The notes: generated from the sequence alone by a model not told the origin. A stretch of 64,000 nucleotides of DNA from Pseudomonadota bacterium (GCA_018241025.1 JAFEEQ010000015.1:1-64000), one strand, 5' to 3'. Positions 1 through 11,319 are shown, counted from the stretch's first letter. Translations and numbers: made by a program.

Positions 1-132
1 ATGCCGGGCGACAACGTGTCGATCGAGGTCGCGCTGATCAGCCCGATCGCGATGGAAGAGAAGCTGCGCTTCTCGATCCGCGAAGGCGGCCGAACCGTCG
101 GCTCCGGCGTCGTCGCGAAGATCATCAAGTAA
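1..132 (+). CDS. tuf: Elongation factor Tu, C-terminal end (partial)
   Basis: The window opens inside this gene and reads in frame from base 1 to a TAA at 130-132. The visible 43 residues ([10 protein letters not shown]... to GVVAKIIK) match the last strands of EF-Tu domain III, including the [12 protein letters not shown] tail typical of the family. EF-Tu carries aminoacyl-tRNA to the ribosome as a GTP complex. The ATG at base 1 is an internal methionine, not the start; the G domain lies outside the window. It precedes rpsJ by 27 nt, as in the usual str-to-S10 junction. Confidence 0.93.
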   Translation: MPGDNVSIEVALISPIAMEEKLRFSIREGGRTVGSGVVAKIIK

Positions 133-159
133 TCGAAGCCGGGTCGAAGGTCTCAAGAC

Positions 160-468
160 ATGCAGAACCAGAACATCCGCATCAGGCTGAAGGCCTTCGA
201 TCACCGGATCCTCGATAACTCCACGCGAGAGATCGTGAACACGGCGAAGCGTACCGGCGCCCAGGTCCGCGGGCCCATCCCGCTGCCCACCGGCATCGAG
301 CGCTTCACCGTCAACCGTTCGCCGCACATCGACAAGAAGAGCCGCGAGCAGTTCGAAATCCGGACCCACAAGCGTCTCCTCGACATCATCGACCCCACAC
401 CGCAGACCGTCGACGCTCTGATGAAGCTCGACCTCGCGGCCGGCGTCGACGTCGAGATCAAGCTTTAA
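160..468 (+). CDS. rpsJ: 30S ribosomal protein S10
   Basis: 102 residues, the normal length. S10 sits in the head of the 30S subunit, and in E. coli it also partners NusB in transcription antitermination. The N-terminal strand ([12 protein letters not shown]) and the loop [37 protein letters not shown] region are diagnostic. First gene of the S10 operon block, 27 nt after tuf and 12 nt before rplC. The start at 160 is the only one that preserves the conserved N-terminus. Confidence 0.98.
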   Translation: MQNQNIRIRLKAFDHRILDNSTREIVNTAKRTGAQVRGPIPLPTGIERFTVNRSPHIDKKSREQFEIRTHKRLLDIIDPTPQTVDALMKLDLAAGVDVEIKL

Positions 469-480
469 GGAACACGAACG

Positions 481-1182
481 ATGCGCACAGGCGTCATCAC
501 ACAGAAGGTCGGCATGACCCGGTTGTTCCTCGAGGACGGCCGGCATGTCCCGGTCACCGTCCTCAAGCTGGACGGCTGCCAGGTCGTGTCCACGCGGACC
601 AGCGAGAAGGATGGCTACACCGCCGTCCAGCTCGGCTCGGGCTTCTCCAAGGCCAAGAACCTGACCAAGGCCGATCGCGGCAACTTCGCCAAGGCGGAAG
701 TCGAGCCCAAGCGCAAGCTGGCAGAATTCCGTGTCGATCCTGCGAACATGCTCGAAGTCGGCGACGCGCTGCAGGCGGATCACTTCGTGGTCGGCCAGAA
801 GGTCGATGTCACGGGCGTCACCATCGGCCGTGGTTTCACCGGCGCGATGAAGCGCTGGAATTTCCGCGGTCTCGAAGCCTCGCACGGCGTCTCGATCTCG
901 CACCGCTCGCTCGGCGGTACGGGCGGTCGCCAGGATCCGGGCAAGACCTTCAAGAACAAGAAGATGCACGGCCATTACGGCACGGACAACGTCACCACCC
1001 AGAACCTCGAAGTCGCCAAGGTCGATGTCGAGCGCGGCCTTATCATGATCCGCGGCGCCGTCCCGGGTCACAAGGGCGGTTGGGTGATGGTGCGCGACGC
1101 CGTCAAGCGCCCGCATAAGGACAGCCCGATGCCCGGCTCGGTGAAGAAGCGCGAAGCCGTCGCTGCCAAGGCGGAGGCATAA
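481..1182 (+). CDS. rplC: 50S ribosomal protein L3
   Basis: 233 residues. L3 is an early assembly protein that reaches into the peptidyl transferase centre. The long loop [20 protein letters not shown] is present; Gln151 matches the E. coli glutamine (Q150) methylated by PrmB. The C-terminus carries an extra Lys/Ala-rich tail of about 20 residues (ending AVAAKAEA) that most L3 proteins lack. The stop is one base from the rplD start, so the two are probably translationally coupled. Confidence 0.98.
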   Translation: MRTGVITQKVGMTRLFLEDGRHVPVTVLKLDGCQVVSTRTSEKDGYTAVQLGSGFSKAKNLTKADRGNFAKAEVEPKRKLAEFRVDPANMLEVGDALQADHFVVGQKVDVTGVTIGRGFTGAMKRWNFRGLEASHGVSISHRSLGGTGGRQDPGKTFKNKKMHGHYGTDNVTTQNLEVAKVDVERGLIMIRGAVPGHKGGWVMVRDAVKRPHKDSPMPGSVKKREAVAAKAEA

Positions 1183-1183
1183 G

Positions 1184-1801
1184 ATGAAGACCAAGGTCCT
1201 CAATCTGGACAACAAGGCGGCCGGTGAGGTCGAGCTCAAGGACGATATTTTCGGCCTCGAGCCCCGCACCGATCTGATCCAGCGCGTCGTTGTCTGGCAG
1301 CTCGCCAAGCGCCGCTCGGGCAATCACAAGACGCTGACCCGCGCCGAGATCAACCGTACCAAGCACAAGCTCGGCAAGCAGAAGGGCGGTGGCGTTGCCC
1401 GTCACGGTGCCCGTTCGGCTCCGCAGTTCGTCGGCGGCGGCAAGGCGATGGGTCCGGTCGTGCACAGCCACGAATTCGACCTGCCGAAGAAGGTCCGCGC
1501 CCTCGGCCTGAGGCATGCGCTGTCGTCGAAGGCCAAGGAAGGCGCCATCGTCGTGCTCGACGAGGCCAAGGCCGGCGAGATCAAGACCGCGAAGCTCGCG
1601 AAGCAGTTCGGCGGCCTCGGCCTCACCAAGGCGCTGGTCGTCGACGGCGAGTTCGAGATGAACTTCGCGCTCAGCGCCCGCAACATCAACCACGTGTCGC
1701 TGCTGCCGGCGAAGGGCCTCAACGTCTACGACATCATGCGTAGCGAGAAGCTCGTCCTCACCAAGGCCGCGATCGCCGCGATCGAGGAGCGCCTGGCATG
1801 A
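1184..1801 (+). CDS. rplD: 50S ribosomal protein L4
   Basis: 205 residues, typical length. L4 lines the peptide exit tunnel, and in E. coli it also represses its own S10 operon. The extended internal loop rich in Gly, Lys and Arg ([20 protein letters not shown], about residues 66-85) is the tunnel-reaching segment. The stop overlaps the rplW start by 4 nt (ATGA at 1798-1801). No S10-type leader attenuator of the E. coli kind was looked for, because the region upstream of tuf is outside the window. Confidence 0.98.
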   Translation: MKTKVLNLDNKAAGEVELKDDIFGLEPRTDLIQRVVVWQLAKRRSGNHKTLTRAEINRTKHKLGKQKGGGVARHGARSAPQFVGGGKAMGPVVHSHEFDLPKKVRALGLRHALSSKAKEGAIVVLDEAKAGEIKTAKLAKQFGGLGLTKALVVDGEFEMNFALSARNINHVSLLPAKGLNVYDIMRSEKLVLTKAAIAAIEERLA

Positions 1802-2088
1802 CCAGCTATCATCACGACGTCATCCTCTCGCCGGTGATCACCGAAAAGTCGACCCGGCTGACCGAGACCAACCAGGTCGTGTTCCGCGTCCCGCTGACCG
1901 CGACCAAGCCGAAGATCGCCGCCGCGGTCGCCGAGCTGTTCAAGGTCAAGGTCAAGGCGGTCAACACCGTGACCGTCAAGGGCAAGTCCAAGATGGCGCG
2001 CGGCAAGCCGTACAAGCGCAGCGATTTCAAGAAAGCGATCGTGACCCTCGCCGAAGGCGAGCAGATCGATATCACCACGGGACTCTAA
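1798..2088 (+). CDS. rplW: 50S ribosomal protein L23
   Basis: 96 residues. L23 borders the tunnel exit and docks trigger factor, SRP and SecYEG. The signature segment [36 protein letters not shown] is recognisable at residues 13-48. It overlaps rplD by 4 nt and ends 3 nt before rplB, as expected for a tightly coupled operon. Confidence 0.97.
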   Translation: MTSYHHDVILSPVITEKSTRLTETNQVVFRVPLTATKPKIAAAVAELFKVKVKAVNTVTVKGKSKMARGKPYKRSDFKKAIVTLAEGEQIDITTGL

Positions 2089-2091
2089 GTC

Positions 2092-2928
2092 ATGGCGCTG
2101 AAACAATATCGCCCGACGACCCCCGGTCAGCGCCAGCTGGTGCTGATCGACCGTTCGGGCCTGCACAAGGGTGGCCCGGTCAAGTCGCTGACCGAAGGCA
2201 AGCACTCCAAGGGCGGCCGCAACAACACCGGCCGTATCGTCGTCCGCTATCAGGGCGGCGGTCACAAGCAGCGCTATCGCCTGGTCGACTTCAAGCGCCG
2301 CAAGTCCGGCGTGCCGGCGATCGTCGAGCGTCTGGAGTACGATCCGAACCGCACCTCCTTCATCGCCCTGATCAAGTACAAGGACGGTGAGCTCGCCTAC
2401 ATCCTGGCGCCGCAGCGCCTGGCCGTCGGTGACACCGTCGTCTCGGGCGACAAGGTCGACGTGAAGCCGGGCAATGCGATGCCGCTCTCGGCAATGCCGG
2501 TCGGCACCATCGTGCACAATATCGAGATGAAGCCGGGCAAGGGCGGTCAGATCGCCCGTTCCGCCGGTACCTATGCGCAGTATCTCGGCCGCGATGCCGG
2601 CTACGCGCTGCTCCGCCTGAACTCCGGCGAAGTGCGCAAGGTGATGCTGACCTGCATGGCGACGGTCGGCGCGGTCTCGAACCCGGACCACATGAACGAA
2701 GTCATCGGCAAGGCCGGCCGCAATGTGTGGAAGGGCTGGCGCCCCCACGTCCGCGGCACCGCGATGAACCCGATCGACCACCCGCATGGCGGCGGCGAAG
2801 GCCGCACCAAGGGCGGCCGCCACCCGGTCACGCCGTGGGGCAAGCCGACCAAGGGCGCCAAGACCCGCAAGAACAAGCGTACGACGAAGTTCATCGTCCG
2901 CACGCGCAAAGGCAAGGCACAGGGCTAA
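2092..2928 (+). CDS. rplB: 50S ribosomal protein L2
   Basis: 278 residues, standard length. L2 is a primary 23S rRNA binder needed for subunit association and peptidyl transfer. The conserved C-terminal loop [10 protein letters not shown] is at residues 229-238 and includes the histidine equivalent to E. coli His229, followed by the basic tail ending RTRKGKAQG. Follows rplW by 3 nt and precedes rpsS by 3 nt. Confidence 0.98.
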   Translation: MALKQYRPTTPGQRQLVLIDRSGLHKGGPVKSLTEGKHSKGGRNNTGRIVVRYQGGGHKQRYRLVDFKRRKSGVPAIVERLEYDPNRTSFIALIKYKDGELAYILAPQRLAVGDTVVSGDKVDVKPGNAMPLSAMPVGTIVHNIEMKPGKGGQIARSAGTYAQYLGRDAGYALLRLNSGEVRKVMLTCMATVGAVSNPDHMNEVIGKAGRNVWKGWRPHVRGTAMNPIDHPHGGGEGRTKGGRHPVTPWGKPTKGAKTRKNKRTTKFIVRTRKGKAQG

Positions 2929-2931
2929 GCT

Positions 2932-3216
2932 ATGACGAGATCTGTTTGGAAAGGCCCGTTCATCGACGGCTATCTGCTGAAGAAGGCAGAAGCCGCGCGC
3001 GCCTCGACCCGCAAGGACGTGATCAAGATCTGGTCGCGCCGCTCGACGATCCTGCCGCAATTCGTCGGCATCACCTTCGGCGTCTACAACGGCAAGAAGC
3101 ACATCCCGGTGCTCGTGACCGAAGACATGGTCGGCCACAAGTTCGGCGAGTTCTCGCCGACCCGCACCTTCTCCGGCCATTCCGGCGGCGGCGACAAGAA
3201 AGCGAAGAGGGGCTAA
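2932..3216 (+). CDS. rpsS: 30S ribosomal protein S19
   Basis: 94 residues. S19 is in the 30S head next to S13 and contacts bridge B1a. The [18 protein letters not shown] start and the [19 protein letters not shown] motif near the C-terminus are family signatures. The last base of its TAA is the first base of the rplV ATG, so the two genes share one nucleotide. Confidence 0.98.
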   Translation: MTRSVWKGPFIDGYLLKKAEAARASTRKDVIKIWSRRSTILPQFVGITFGVYNGKKHIPVLVTEDMVGHKFGEFSPTRTFSGHSGGGDKKAKRG

Positions 3217-3674
3217 TGGGCAAGCAATCCCGCGCGCGCGTGCTTCCGAAGTCGAAGGCCCAGGCCGTCGGCACGATGATCCGCACCAGCCCGCGCAAGC
3301 TGAACCTGGTGGCGCAGTCGATCCGCGGCCTGAAGGTCGAGGCGGCGTTGAACTCGCTCGCTTTCTCGCCGAAGCGCGTCGCTTCGGTGGTCAAGAAGGT
3401 TCTGACCTCGGCCATCGCAAACGCCGAAAACAACCACGATCTCGACGTCGACGATCTCATCGTCGCCGAGGCGTCGGTCGGCAAGAACCTCGTGATGAAG
3501 CGTTTCCATCCGCGCGCCCGCGGTCGTGGCGCCCCGATCATGAAGCCCTTCGCTCAGATCACCATCGTGGTCGAGGAAGCGCGCGAAGTCGAAGAAGACG
3601 CGAAGAAGTCCAAGGGCAAGGCCAAGAAGACCGCCCGCAAGCCCGCCGCCAAGGCGCAGAAGGAAGCTGCCTAA
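3216..3674 (+). CDS. rplV: 50S ribosomal protein L22 with basic C-terminal tail
   Basis: 152 residues, longer than the roughly 110-130 usual in bacteria. The L22 core is clear: [33 protein letters not shown], then the tunnel-tip hairpin ending [12 protein letters not shown]. After the core comes an acidic-then-basic tail of about 35 residues rich in Lys and Ala ([17 protein letters not shown]). A longer frame opens upstream, but only the ATG at 3216 gives an L22 start right after rpsS. The stop shares one base with the rpsC start. Confidence 0.96.
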   Translation: MGKQSRARVLPKSKAQAVGTMIRTSPRKLNLVAQSIRGLKVEAALNSLAFSPKRVASVVKKVLTSAIANAENNHDLDVDDLIVAEASVGKNLVMKRFHPRARGRGAPIMKPFAQITIVVEEAREVEEDAKKSKGKAKKTARKPAAKAQKEAA

Positions 3675-4402
3675 TGGGTCAGAAAGTAAATCCGATCGGT
3701 CTGCGCCTCGGCATCAACCGGACCTGGGATTCGCGCTGGTACGCCGGCAAGAAGGATTTCGGCCGTCTTCTCCAGGAAGACATCAAGATCCGCGAATACC
3801 TGAGCGAGAAGCTCAAGGCCGCCGGCGTCTCCAAGATCGTGATCGAGCGTCCGCACAAGAAGTGCCGCGTCACCATCCACTCGGCTCGTCCGGGCGTGGT
3901 CATCGGCAAGAAGGGCGCCGACATCGACAAGCTGAAGGCCGACGTCCAGAAGATGACCTCCGACGAGGTCCATCTCAACATCGTCGAGATCCGCAAGCCC
4001 GAGATCGACGCCAAGCTGGTGGCCGAGAACATCGCCCAGCAGCTCGAGCGCCGCGTCGCCTTCCGCCGCGTGATGAAGCGCGCCGTGCAGTCGGCCCAGC
4101 GTTTGGGCGCCCTCGGCATCCGCATCAAGTGCGGCGGCCGTCTCGGCGGCGCCGAGATCGCCCGTGTCGAGTGGTATCACGAAGGCCGCGTTCCGCTGCA
4201 CACGCTGCGCGCCGATGTCGATTACGGCATCGCTACCGCGAAGACGACCTACGGCACTTGCGGCGTGAAGGTCTGGATCTTCAAGGGCGAGATCATGGAA
4301 CACGACCCCATGGCCCAGGATAAGCGCATGGCCGAGGCCGAGTCCGGCCGCGGTGGCGGCGAACGCCGCGAGCGTCAGCCCGCGCCGGCGTCTGCTTCGT
4401 AA
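3674..4402 (+). CDS. rpsC: 30S ribosomal protein S3
   Basis: 242 residues. S3 lies at the mRNA entry tunnel and contributes to helicase activity. It begins [22 protein letters not shown], contains a KH domain with the GKKGADI loop near residues 77-83, and ends in a tail rich in Arg, Gly and Ala. The start codon overlaps the rplV stop by one base. Confidence 0.98.
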   Translation: MGQKVNPIGLRLGINRTWDSRWYAGKKDFGRLLQEDIKIREYLSEKLKAAGVSKIVIERPHKKCRVTIHSARPGVVIGKKGADIDKLKADVQKMTSDEVHLNIVEIRKPEIDAKLVAENIAQQLERRVAFRRVMKRAVQSAQRLGALGIRIKCGGRLGGAEIARVEWYHEGRVPLHTLRADVDYGIATAKTTYGTCGVKVWIFKGEIMEHDPMAQDKRMAEAESGRGGGERRERQPAPASAS

Positions 4403-4411
4403 GAGACAACA

Positions 4412-4825
4412 ATGCTGCAACCCAAACGCACCAAGTTCCGCAAGCAGTTCAAGGGCCGTATCCACGGCGCTGCGAAGCGTGGCACGAACCTCAACTTCGG
4501 CGCCTATGGCCTGAAGGCCCTCGAGCCCGAGCGCATCACCGCGCGTGAGATCGAGGCGGCCCGCCGCGCGATCACGCGCCAGATGAAGCGCGCCGGCCGC
4601 GTCTGGATCCGCGTGTTCCCGGACGTTCCGGTGTCGAAGAAGCCCGCCGAAGTCCGCATGGGCTCGGGCAAGGGCGCGCCGGAATACTGGGTCGCCAAGA
4701 TCAAGCCCGGCCGGATCCTGTTCGAGGTCGACGGTGTCGACCTGGCCACGGCGAAGGAAGCGATGCGCCTCGGCGCCGCCAAGCTGTCGATCGCGACGAA
4801 GTTCGTCGCCCGTATGGGAGCCTGA
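4412..4825 (+). CDS. rplP: 50S ribosomal protein L16
   Basis: 137 residues, the normal size. L16 organises the A-site tRNA region of the 50S subunit. [16 protein letters not shown] at the N-terminus and the segment [26 protein letters not shown] are conserved. It begins 9 nt after rpsC and ends 2 nt before rpmC. Confidence 0.98.
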   Translation: MLQPKRTKFRKQFKGRIHGAAKRGTNLNFGAYGLKALEPERITAREIEAARRAITRQMKRAGRVWIRVFPDVPVSKKPAEVRMGSGKGAPEYWVAKIKPGRILFEVDGVDLATAKEAMRLGAAKLSIATKFVARMGA

Positions 4826-4827
4826 TC

Positions 4828-5076
4828 ATGGCCGCCAAGAAGAAGGCAACGACCGCCGCCAAGGCCTCGACCAAGGCCGACGACTTCCGCGCCAAGACCG
4901 CGGACGAGCTCGGCACCGAGCTGGTGAAGCTGAAGAAGGAGGCCTTCAACCTCCGCTTCCAGCGCGCCAACGGCCAGCTCGAGAAGACCAACCGCGTGCG
5001 TGAAGTCCGCCGGACCATCGCCCGCATCGAAACGATTTTGACGGAACAGCGCCGCAAGGCCGCTGCCGCCGCTTAA
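4828..5076 (+). CDS. rpmC: 50S ribosomal protein L29 with N-terminal extension
   Basis: 82 residues against a usual 63-70. The L29 core begins near residue 18 ([28 protein letters not shown]) and is a two-helix hairpin near the tunnel exit. The first 17 residues ([17 protein letters not shown]) are a low-complexity Lys/Ala/Thr extension. No internal ATG lies near the core, so the extension is probably translated. L29 neighbours L23 on the ribosome and in this operon. Confidence 0.95.
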   Translation: MAAKKKATTAAKASTKADDFRAKTADELGTELVKLKKEAFNLRFQRANGQLEKTNRVREVRRTIARIETILTEQRRKAAAAA

Positions 5077-5088
5077 GGGAAGAAGAGT

Positions 5089-5328
5089 ATGCCAAAGCGC
5101 GTGCTGCAGGGCGTCGTGGTCAGCGACAAGAATGCCAAGACCGTCGTGGTCAAGGTCGAGCGTCGCTTCACCCATCCGGTGATGAAGAAGACCGTGCGCC
5201 GTTCGAAGAAGTATCACGCCCATGACGAGAAGGGCGAATTCAAGACGGGCGACGTCGTGCGTATCCGCGAATGCCGGCCGCTTTCCAAGTTGAAGACCTG
5301 GGAAGCGTTCGAGCGCGTCGGCAAGTAA
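5089..5328 (+). CDS. rpsQ: 30S ribosomal protein S17
   Basis: 79 residues. S17 is a primary 16S rRNA binder of the OB-fold class. [34 protein letters not shown] is a textbook S17 N-terminus, followed by the YHAHDE and [14 protein letters not shown] motifs. A Shine-Dalgarno-like GGGAAGAAG precedes the ATG. It is 30 nt upstream of rplN. Confidence 0.98.
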   Translation: MPKRVLQGVVVSDKNAKTVVVKVERRFTHPVMKKTVRRSKKYHAHDEKGEFKTGDVVRIRECRPLSKLKTWEAFERVGK

Positions 5329-5358
5329 GCGCCCCGAGATATACCGGAGTAGAACTCA

Positions 5359-5727
5359 ATGATTCAGATGCAAACGGAGCTAGACGTCGCCGACAATTCC
5401 GGCGCCCGTCGCGTCATGTGCATCAAGGTGCTCGGCGGTTCGCACCGCCGTTACGCCGATGTCGGCGACATCATCGTGGTGTCGGTGAAGGAAGCCATTC
5501 CACGCGGCCGCGTGAAAAAGGGCGAGGTGCTCAAGGCCGTCGTCGTGCGCACCGCCCATGGCGTGCGCCGTCCCGACGGTTCGCTGATCCGCTTCGACGG
5601 CAATGCCGCGGTGCTGATCAACGCCCAGGGCGAGCCGATCGGCACCCGCATCTTCGGGCCGGTGACCCGCGAGCTGCGCGCCAAGAACCAGATGAAGATC
5701 ATTTCGCTCGCCCCGGAGGTGCTGTGA
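5359..5727 (+). CDS. rplN: 50S ribosomal protein L14
   Basis: 122 residues, exactly the bacterial norm. L14 sits at the subunit interface and contacts 16S helix 14. [26 protein letters not shown] at the start and [25 protein letters not shown] at the end are diagnostic. The TGA at 5725-5727 shares its last base with the rplX ATG. Confidence 0.99.
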   Translation: MIQMQTELDVADNSGARRVMCIKVLGGSHRRYADVGDIIVVSVKEAIPRGRVKKGEVLKAVVVRTAHGVRRPDGSLIRFDGNAAVLINAQGEPIGTRIFGPVTRELRAKNQMKIISLAPEVL

Positions 5728-6044
5728 TGGCCGCGAAAATCAAGAAGGGCGACCGCGTCGTCGTTCTCGCCGGCCGCGACAAGGGCAAGAAGGGCGAGGT
5801 CATCAAGGTGTTCCCGTCCGAAAACACCGCGCTCGTCTCGGGCGTGAATGTCGTCAAGCGCCATCAGCGCCAGACCCAGCGCGAGCAGGGCGGAATCATC
5901 TCGAAGGAATCGCCGATCCATCTGTCGAACATCGCCCATCGCGACCCGAAGGACGACACGGCGACGAAGATCGGTTTCAAGCAGCTGAACGACGGTCGCA
6001 CGGTCCGCTTTGCGAAGAAGTCGGGTGAGGTCATCGATGTCTGA
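5727..6044 (+). CDS. rplX: 50S ribosomal protein L24
   Basis: 105 residues. L24 starts 50S assembly. The KOW motif ([24 protein letters not shown]) occupies residues 6-30. The frame is open further upstream, but the ATG at 5727, overlapping the rplN stop, gives the conserved MAAKIKKGD start. The gene overlaps the rplE start by 8 nt. Confidence 0.97.
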   Translation: MAAKIKKGDRVVVLAGRDKGKKGEVIKVFPSENTALVSGVNVVKRHQRQTQREQGGIISKESPIHLSNIAHRDPKDDTATKIGFKQLNDGRTVRFAKKSGEVIDV

Positions 6045-6723
6045 GGCAGGATCCAAGAATCCGAAGGACGCTGCGCGCGCCGACGCCAAGGCGTCGAAGG
6101 GCGCCAAGAAGGAAGGCGGCAAGCGCGAGATCGCGGCCGGCACCCAGGTCGCCGTCGGCGAGGCCGAGCATCTGGAAGGTTACGTCCCGCGCTTCAAGCA
6201 GCGCTACAACGACGTGATCCGCCAGGATCTGATGAAGAAGTTCGGCTACAAGAACATCATGCAGGTTCCGCGGGTGAACAAGATCGTGCTGAATATAGGC
6301 GCGGGCGAGGGCAGCCAGGACACCAAGAAGATCCAGGCCGCGCTCAACGATCTCACCGCGATTGCCGGCCAGAAGGCCGTCATCACGCGCGCCAAGAAGG
6401 CGATCTCGTCGTTCAAGATCACGGCGGGCCGCCCGGTCGGCGTGAAGGTCACGCTGCGCCGCGACCAGATGTACGAGTTCATGGATCGCCTCGTGACGAT
6501 GGCGCTGCCCCGCGTCCGCGACTTCCGCGGCATCAAGGGCAATTCCTTCGACGGCAACGGCAACTACGCCATGGGCCTGAAGGAACACATCGTCTTCGTC
6601 GAAATCGACTACGACAAGACCGAGACGGTGTGGGGCATGGACATCATCATCAACACCACTGCGAAGACCGATGCGGAAGCCAAGGAGCTTCTCAAGGGCT
6701 TCCAGTTCCCGTTCATGAATTAA
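6037..6723 (+). CDS. rplE: 50S ribosomal protein L5 with about 45-residue N-terminal extension
   Basis: 228 residues; bacterial L5 is usually 178-187. The true L5 core begins near residue 48 ([33 protein letters not shown]) and runs to the conserved end ([10 protein letters not shown]). The first 45 residues are rich in Ala, Lys and Gly ([20 protein letters not shown]) and look disordered. The ATG at 6037 overlaps the end of rplX by 8 nt; no ATG, GTG or TTG closer to the core has better context. L5 binds 5S rRNA and contacts the P-site tRNA. Confidence 0.94.
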   Translation: MSEAGSKNPKDAARADAKASKGAKKEGGKREIAAGTQVAVGEAEHLEGYVPRFKQRYNDVIRQDLMKKFGYKNIMQVPRVNKIVLNIGAGEGSQDTKKIQAALNDLTAIAGQKAVITRAKKAISSFKITAGRPVGVKVTLRRDQMYEFMDRLVTMALPRVRDFRGIKGNSFDGNGNYAMGLKEHIVFVEIDYDKTETVWGMDIIINTTAKTDAEAKELLKGFQFPFMN

Positions 6724-6734
6724 GGACGATCGCC

Positions 6735-7040
6735 ATGGCCAAGACCAGCCAGATCAACCGGAACAAGAAGCGCGAGAAGATGGTCGCGCAATACGCCGCC
6801 AGGCGCGCCGCGCTCAAGGCGACGGCCGACGACATGAAGCTGCCGGCCGAGGAGCGCTTCGCCGCGCGCCTCAAGCTCGCCAAGCTGCCGCGCAATTCGT
6901 CGAAGGTCCGCATCCATCATCGTTGCGACCTTTCGGGCCGTCCGAAGGGCTACTACCGCAAGCTCAAGCTGTCGCGTATCGCGCTGCGCGATCTCGCCAA
7001 TTTCGGCCAGATCCCCGGCATGACCAAGGCCAGCTGGTAA
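6735..7040 (+). CDS. rpsN: 30S ribosomal protein S14 (zinc-independent type)
   Basis: 101 residues. This is the long form of S14 without the CXXC zinc site: it has a single cysteine in [16 protein letters not shown] and ends [13 protein letters not shown]14 helps complete the 30S head. The start [17 protein letters not shown] at 6735 follows rplE by 11 nt; the frame is open upstream but without a credible start. Confidence 0.98.
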   Translation: MAKTSQINRNKKREKMVAQYAARRAALKATADDMKLPAEERFAARLKLAKLPRNSSKVRIHHRCDLSGRPKGYYRKLKLSRIALRDLANFGQIPGMTKASW

Positions 7041-7054
7041 GGAGAACATTCGAT

Positions 7055-7453
7055 ATGGCGATGTCCGATCCCATCGGCGATCTTCTGGCCCGCATCCGCA
7101 ACGGCCAGCTCCGCGGTCTGAAGAAAATCTCTTCGCCGAATTCGCGCCTGCGCGCGCGCCTGCTCGATGTGCTCAAGGAGGAAGGCTTCATCCGCGACTA
7201 TGTCGAGACGGAGCTCAAGACCGGCAAGCGCGAGCTGGAAATCGAACTCAAGTATCATGACGGCCAGCCGGTCATTCGCGAACTGAAGCGCGTTTCGACT
7301 CCGGGCCGCCGCGTCTACACCTCGGTGAAGGACCTCAAGCCGCACCGTCAGGGTCTCGGCGTGTCGATCGTCTCCACGCCCAAGGGCGTGATGACCGACA
7401 CCCATGCCCGCGACGCCAATGTCGGCGGCGAAGTCCTCTGCCAGGTGTTCTAA
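7055..7453 (+). CDS. rpsH: 30S ribosomal protein S8
   Basis: 132 residues, standard length. In E. coli S8 both binds the central domain of 16S rRNA and represses the spc operon by binding mRNA at rplE. The [16 protein letters not shown] segment and the C-terminal GGEVLCQVF are conserved. The start MAMSDPIGD at 7055 has GGAGA nine bases upstream; the ATG two codons later would also fit. Confidence 0.97.
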   Translation: MAMSDPIGDLLARIRNGQLRGLKKISSPNSRLRARLLDVLKEEGFIRDYVETELKTGKRELEIELKYHDGQPVIRELKRVSTPGRRVYTSVKDLKPHRQGLGVSIVSTPKGVMTDTHARDANVGGEVLCQVF

Positions 7454-7463
7454 GGAGCGAACG

Positions 7464-7997
7464 ATGTCTCGTATCGGCAAGAAGCCGGTTCCGCTGCCCA
7501 AGGGCGTCACCGCGTCGGTGAACGGCCAGACCGTGTCCGTGAAGGGTCCGAAGGGCGAGCTCAAGGTCACGCTGGTCCCGGAAGTCTCGGCGTCTGTCGG
7601 CGCCGACGGCGTCACCGTCACGCCCAACAAGGCGATGGAACGTGCCGCCGCGATGTGGGGCATGTCCCGCACGCTGGTGAACAACCTCGTCACGGGCGTG
7701 ACCACGGGCTTCACCTCCAAGCTCGAGATCCAGGGCGTCGGCTACCGCGCCGCGGTGCAGGGCAAGAACCTGAACCTGCAGCTCGGCTTCAGCCACGACG
7801 TCGCCTATCCGATCCCGGAAGGCATCACGATCACCGCCGAGAAGCCCACGCTCCTCACCGTCGCCGGCATGGACAAGCAGCTCGTCGGCCAGGTCGCCGC
7901 CGAGATCCGCTCCTACCGCAAGCCGGAGCCCTACAAGGGCAAGGGCGTGCGCTACGAGGGCGAGTATGTCCGCCGCAAGGAAGGCAAGAAGAAATGA
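7464..7997 (+). CDS. rplF: 50S ribosomal protein L6
   Basis: 177 residues, the norm for L6, which lies near the sarcin-ricin loop. [15 protein letters not shown] opens the protein. The second repeat ends with [35 protein letters not shown], the family signature. AAGGAGCGAACG precedes the ATG. The gene overlaps rplR by 4 nt (ATGA at 7994-7997). Confidence 0.98.
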   Translation: MSRIGKKPVPLPKGVTASVNGQTVSVKGPKGELKVTLVPEVSASVGADGVTVTPNKAMERAAAMWGMSRTLVNNLVTGVTTGFTSKLEIQGVGYRAAVQGKNLNLQLGFSHDVAYPIPEGITITAEKPTLLTVAGMDKQLVGQVAAEIRSYRKPEPYKGKGVRYEGEYVRRKEGKKK

Positions 7998-8344
7998 CGA
8001 CCCCGCTGTTCAAGCGCCGCCAGAGCCGCACCCGCTTCAAGCTCACGACGCACGCCTATGGCCGTCCGCGGCTCAGCGTGTTCCGGTCGGGCAAGCACAT
8101 CTACGCGCAGATCATCGACGACCGCGCCAAGGAAACCCTCGCCGCCGCCTCGACCAACGAGAAGGACGGCAAGCCGGCCAAGACCTGGAACGTCGAAGCC
8201 GCGACCAGCGTCGGCAAGAAGATCGCCGAACGCGCGCTCGCCAAGGGCGTGAAGCAGGTCGTGTTCGACCGTGGCGGCTACATCTATCACGGGCGCATCA
8301 AGGCGCTCGCAGAAGCCGCCCGTGAGGGCGGTCTCGAATTCTAA
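7994..8344 (+). CDS. rplR: 50S ribosomal protein L18
   Basis: 116 residues. L18 binds 5S rRNA together with L5. The core [20 protein letters not shown] and the end [21 protein letters not shown] are characteristic. It starts within the rplF stop (ATGA overlap) and is followed 12 nt later by rpsE. Confidence 0.98.
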   Translation: MTTPLFKRRQSRTRFKLTTHAYGRPRLSVFRSGKHIYAQIIDDRAKETLAAASTNEKDGKPAKTWNVEAATSVGKKIAERALAKGVKQVVFDRGGYIYHGRIKALAEAAREGGLEF

Positions 8345-8356
8345 GGATCGAGCAAT

Positions 8357-8962
8357 ATGGCACGAGACGAAAACAGCAACGAGAGTGGCGGTCGCGAGCG
8401 TCGTGGCCGGCGTGAGCGCCGGAACGACGATCGCGAAGAGCGCGACAACGAGTTCATCGACAAGCTGGTCCACATCAACCGCGTGGCCAAGGTCGTGAAG
8501 GGCGGTCGCCGCTTCGGTTTCGCGGCACTCGTGGTTGTCGGCGACCAGCGCGGCCGCGTCGGCTTCGGCCACGGCAAGGCCCGTGAGGTTCCCGAAGCGA
8601 TCCGCAAGGCGACCGACGAGGCCAAGAAGTCCCTGATCCGCGTGCCGCTGAAGGACGGCCGCACGCTGCATCACGAGGTTCGCGGTCATCACGGCGCCGG
8701 CAAGGTCGTCGTGCGTCCGGCTCCGGCCGGTACCGGCGTGATCGCCGGCGGTCCGGCCCGCGCTGTGTTCGAAGCCCTCGGCGTCGGCGACGTTGTGTCG
8801 AAGTCGCTCGGCACCTCGAACCCCTACAACCTGGTCCGCGCGGTGTTCAACGCGCTGCAGAACCAGCAGTCGCCGCGCATGGTCGCCCAGCGCCGCGGCC
8901 GCAGCGTCACCGACATCATCGCCCGCCGCGAAGGCGGCAAGGCCGAGCAGGCGAGCGCCTAA
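8357..8962 (+). CDS. rpsE: 30S ribosomal protein S5
   Basis: 201 residues. S5 contributes to decoding fidelity and to the mRNA entry tunnel. The first 35 residues form a charged, Arg/Glu/Asn-rich extension. The S5 double-stranded-RNA-binding domain begins at about residue 35 ([32 protein letters not shown]). The second domain with [20 protein letters not shown] follows. Confidence 0.98.
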   Translation: MARDENSNESGGRERRGRRERRNDDREERDNEFIDKLVHINRVAKVVKGGRRFGFAALVVVGDQRGRVGFGHGKAREVPEAIRKATDEAKKSLIRVPLKDGRTLHHEVRGHHGAGKVVVRPAPAGTGVIAGGPARAVFEALGVGDVVSKSLGTSNPYNLVRAVFNALQNQQSPRMVAQRRGRSVTDIIARREGGKAEQASA

Positions 8963-8974
8963 AGGAACACGACG

Positions 8975-9178
8975 ATGGCTGACAAGAAGACGCTCAAGGT
9001 CAAGCAGGTCCGCAGCCCGGCGCGCCGTCCGGCGGTCCAGCTCGCGACTCTGAAGGGCCTCGGTCTCGGCAAGATGCACCGCGTGCGCGAGCTGGAGGAC
9101 ACTCCGGCCGTGCGCGGCATGATCAACTCGATCCCGCACCTTGTTGAGGTCGTCGGCGAAGAGAAGAAAAAGAAGTAA
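8975..9178 (+). CDS. rpmD: 50S ribosomal protein L30
   Basis: 67 residues. The small L30 fold is evident from [11 protein letters not shown], then [31 protein letters not shown]. The C-terminus ends in a run of lysines. It occupies its normal place between rpsE and rplO, with a 50-nt gap after it. Confidence 0.97.
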   Translation: MADKKTLKVKQVRSPARRPAVQLATLKGLGLGKMHRVRELEDTPAVRGMINSIPHLVEVVGEEKKKK

Positions 9179-9228
9179 CCGATCCAGACGGGGCGCCAGG
9201 CGAAGCCGAGTCCCAGGGAACCGCGAAG

Positions 9229-9789
9229 ATGAAGCTCAACGAAATCCACAACAATCCCGGCGCCCACAAGCGCAAGGCGAAGGTCGGACGTGGTTCGTCC
9301 TCCGGTCTCGGCAAGACCTCCGGCCGCGGCGTGAAGGGCGCGAAGGCCCGCACCGGCAATGCCGTGTACGGCTTCGAAGGCGGCCAGATGCCGCTGCACA
9401 TGCGCATGCCGAAGCGCGGCTTCAACAACATCTTCGCGAACGATTTCTCCGAGCTCAACCTCGGCCGCCTGCAGAAGGCGATCGACGACAAGAAGATCGA
9501 CGCGGGTCAGAAGATCACGGGCGAAACGCTTCGCAAGGCCGGCATCGTCCACAAGAGCGAGGACGGCGTTCGCCTGCTCGGCAAGGGCACGCTGACCTCG
9601 AAGATCGACATCGAAGTCGCCGGCGCTTCCGCCAGCGTCCGCGAAGCGGTCGAGAAGCTCGGCGGCACGATCACCACGACCTTCAAGAAGGTCGAGTACA
9701 TGAACAAGAAGGGTCAGCCGGGCAAGCGCAAGCAGCGCCGGGCCGCCGCCGCCGAAAAGCGCGAAGCACGCAAGGCCGCGAACCAATAA
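9229..9789 (+). CDS. rplO: 50S ribosomal protein L15
   Basis: 186 residues, against 144-160 in most bacteria; the surplus is a basic C-terminal tail ([19 protein letters not shown]). The N-terminal Gly-rich segment [24 protein letters not shown] and [16 protein letters not shown] are diagnostic. L15 is a late 50S assembly protein. A palindromic repeat separates it from secY, its usual neighbour. Confidence 0.97.
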   Translation: MKLNEIHNNPGAHKRKAKVGRGSSSGLGKTSGRGVKGAKARTGNAVYGFEGGQMPLHMRMPKRGFNNIFANDFSELNLGRLQKAIDDKKIDAGQKITGETLRKAGIVHKSEDGVRLLGKGTLTSKIDIEVAGASASVREAVEKLGGTITTTFKKVEYMNKKGQPGKRKQRRAAAAEKREARKAANQ

Positions 9790-9792
9790 GCC

Positions 9793-9921
9793 TGTCATCC
9801 CCGGCTGAGCGCCGCGAAGCGGCGCGAAGGGAAGGGGACCCAGGTCCGTCAACCGCACCAGGTGTTTACCGCCTGGGTCCCCTTCCCCTCGCGACCCGTG
9901 GTCGCTCGGCCGGGGATGACA
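9793..9921. repeat. Nested palindromic repeat between rplO and secY
   Basis: Outer arms TGTCATCCCCGGC (9793-9805) and its exact complement (9909-9921) enclose a second perfect 14-bp pair, GAAGGGGACCCAGG (9831-9844) and its complement (9872-9885). Between outer and inner arms on the left is a 7-bp hairpin (GCGCCGC-GAA-GCGGCGC), mirrored by a shorter one on the right. It is a non-coding element in the middle of a ribosomal operon and must be transcribed, so it would fold as RNA. Sequences of the TGTCATCCCCGGC type are known as dispersed repeats in alphaproteobacteria; the copy number here cannot be judged. Confidence 0.88.
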
Positions 9922-9984
9922 AGCGGGGATTGTGGAACCAAGGGTGCGATCACATCTAAGATCGAGCCCGTCGGGGAGCAGGAC

Positions 9985-11315
<1,331 letters not shown>

Positions 11316-11319
<4 letters not shown>

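Noticed and set aside
1726..3180. Long open frame on the minus strand antisense to rplW-rplB-rpsS (similar long frames oppose many genes)
   Set aside because: GC-rich codon bias opens antisense frames; the translations show only Arg/Ala/Asp-rich low complexity, while the plus strand encodes perfect ribosomal proteins.
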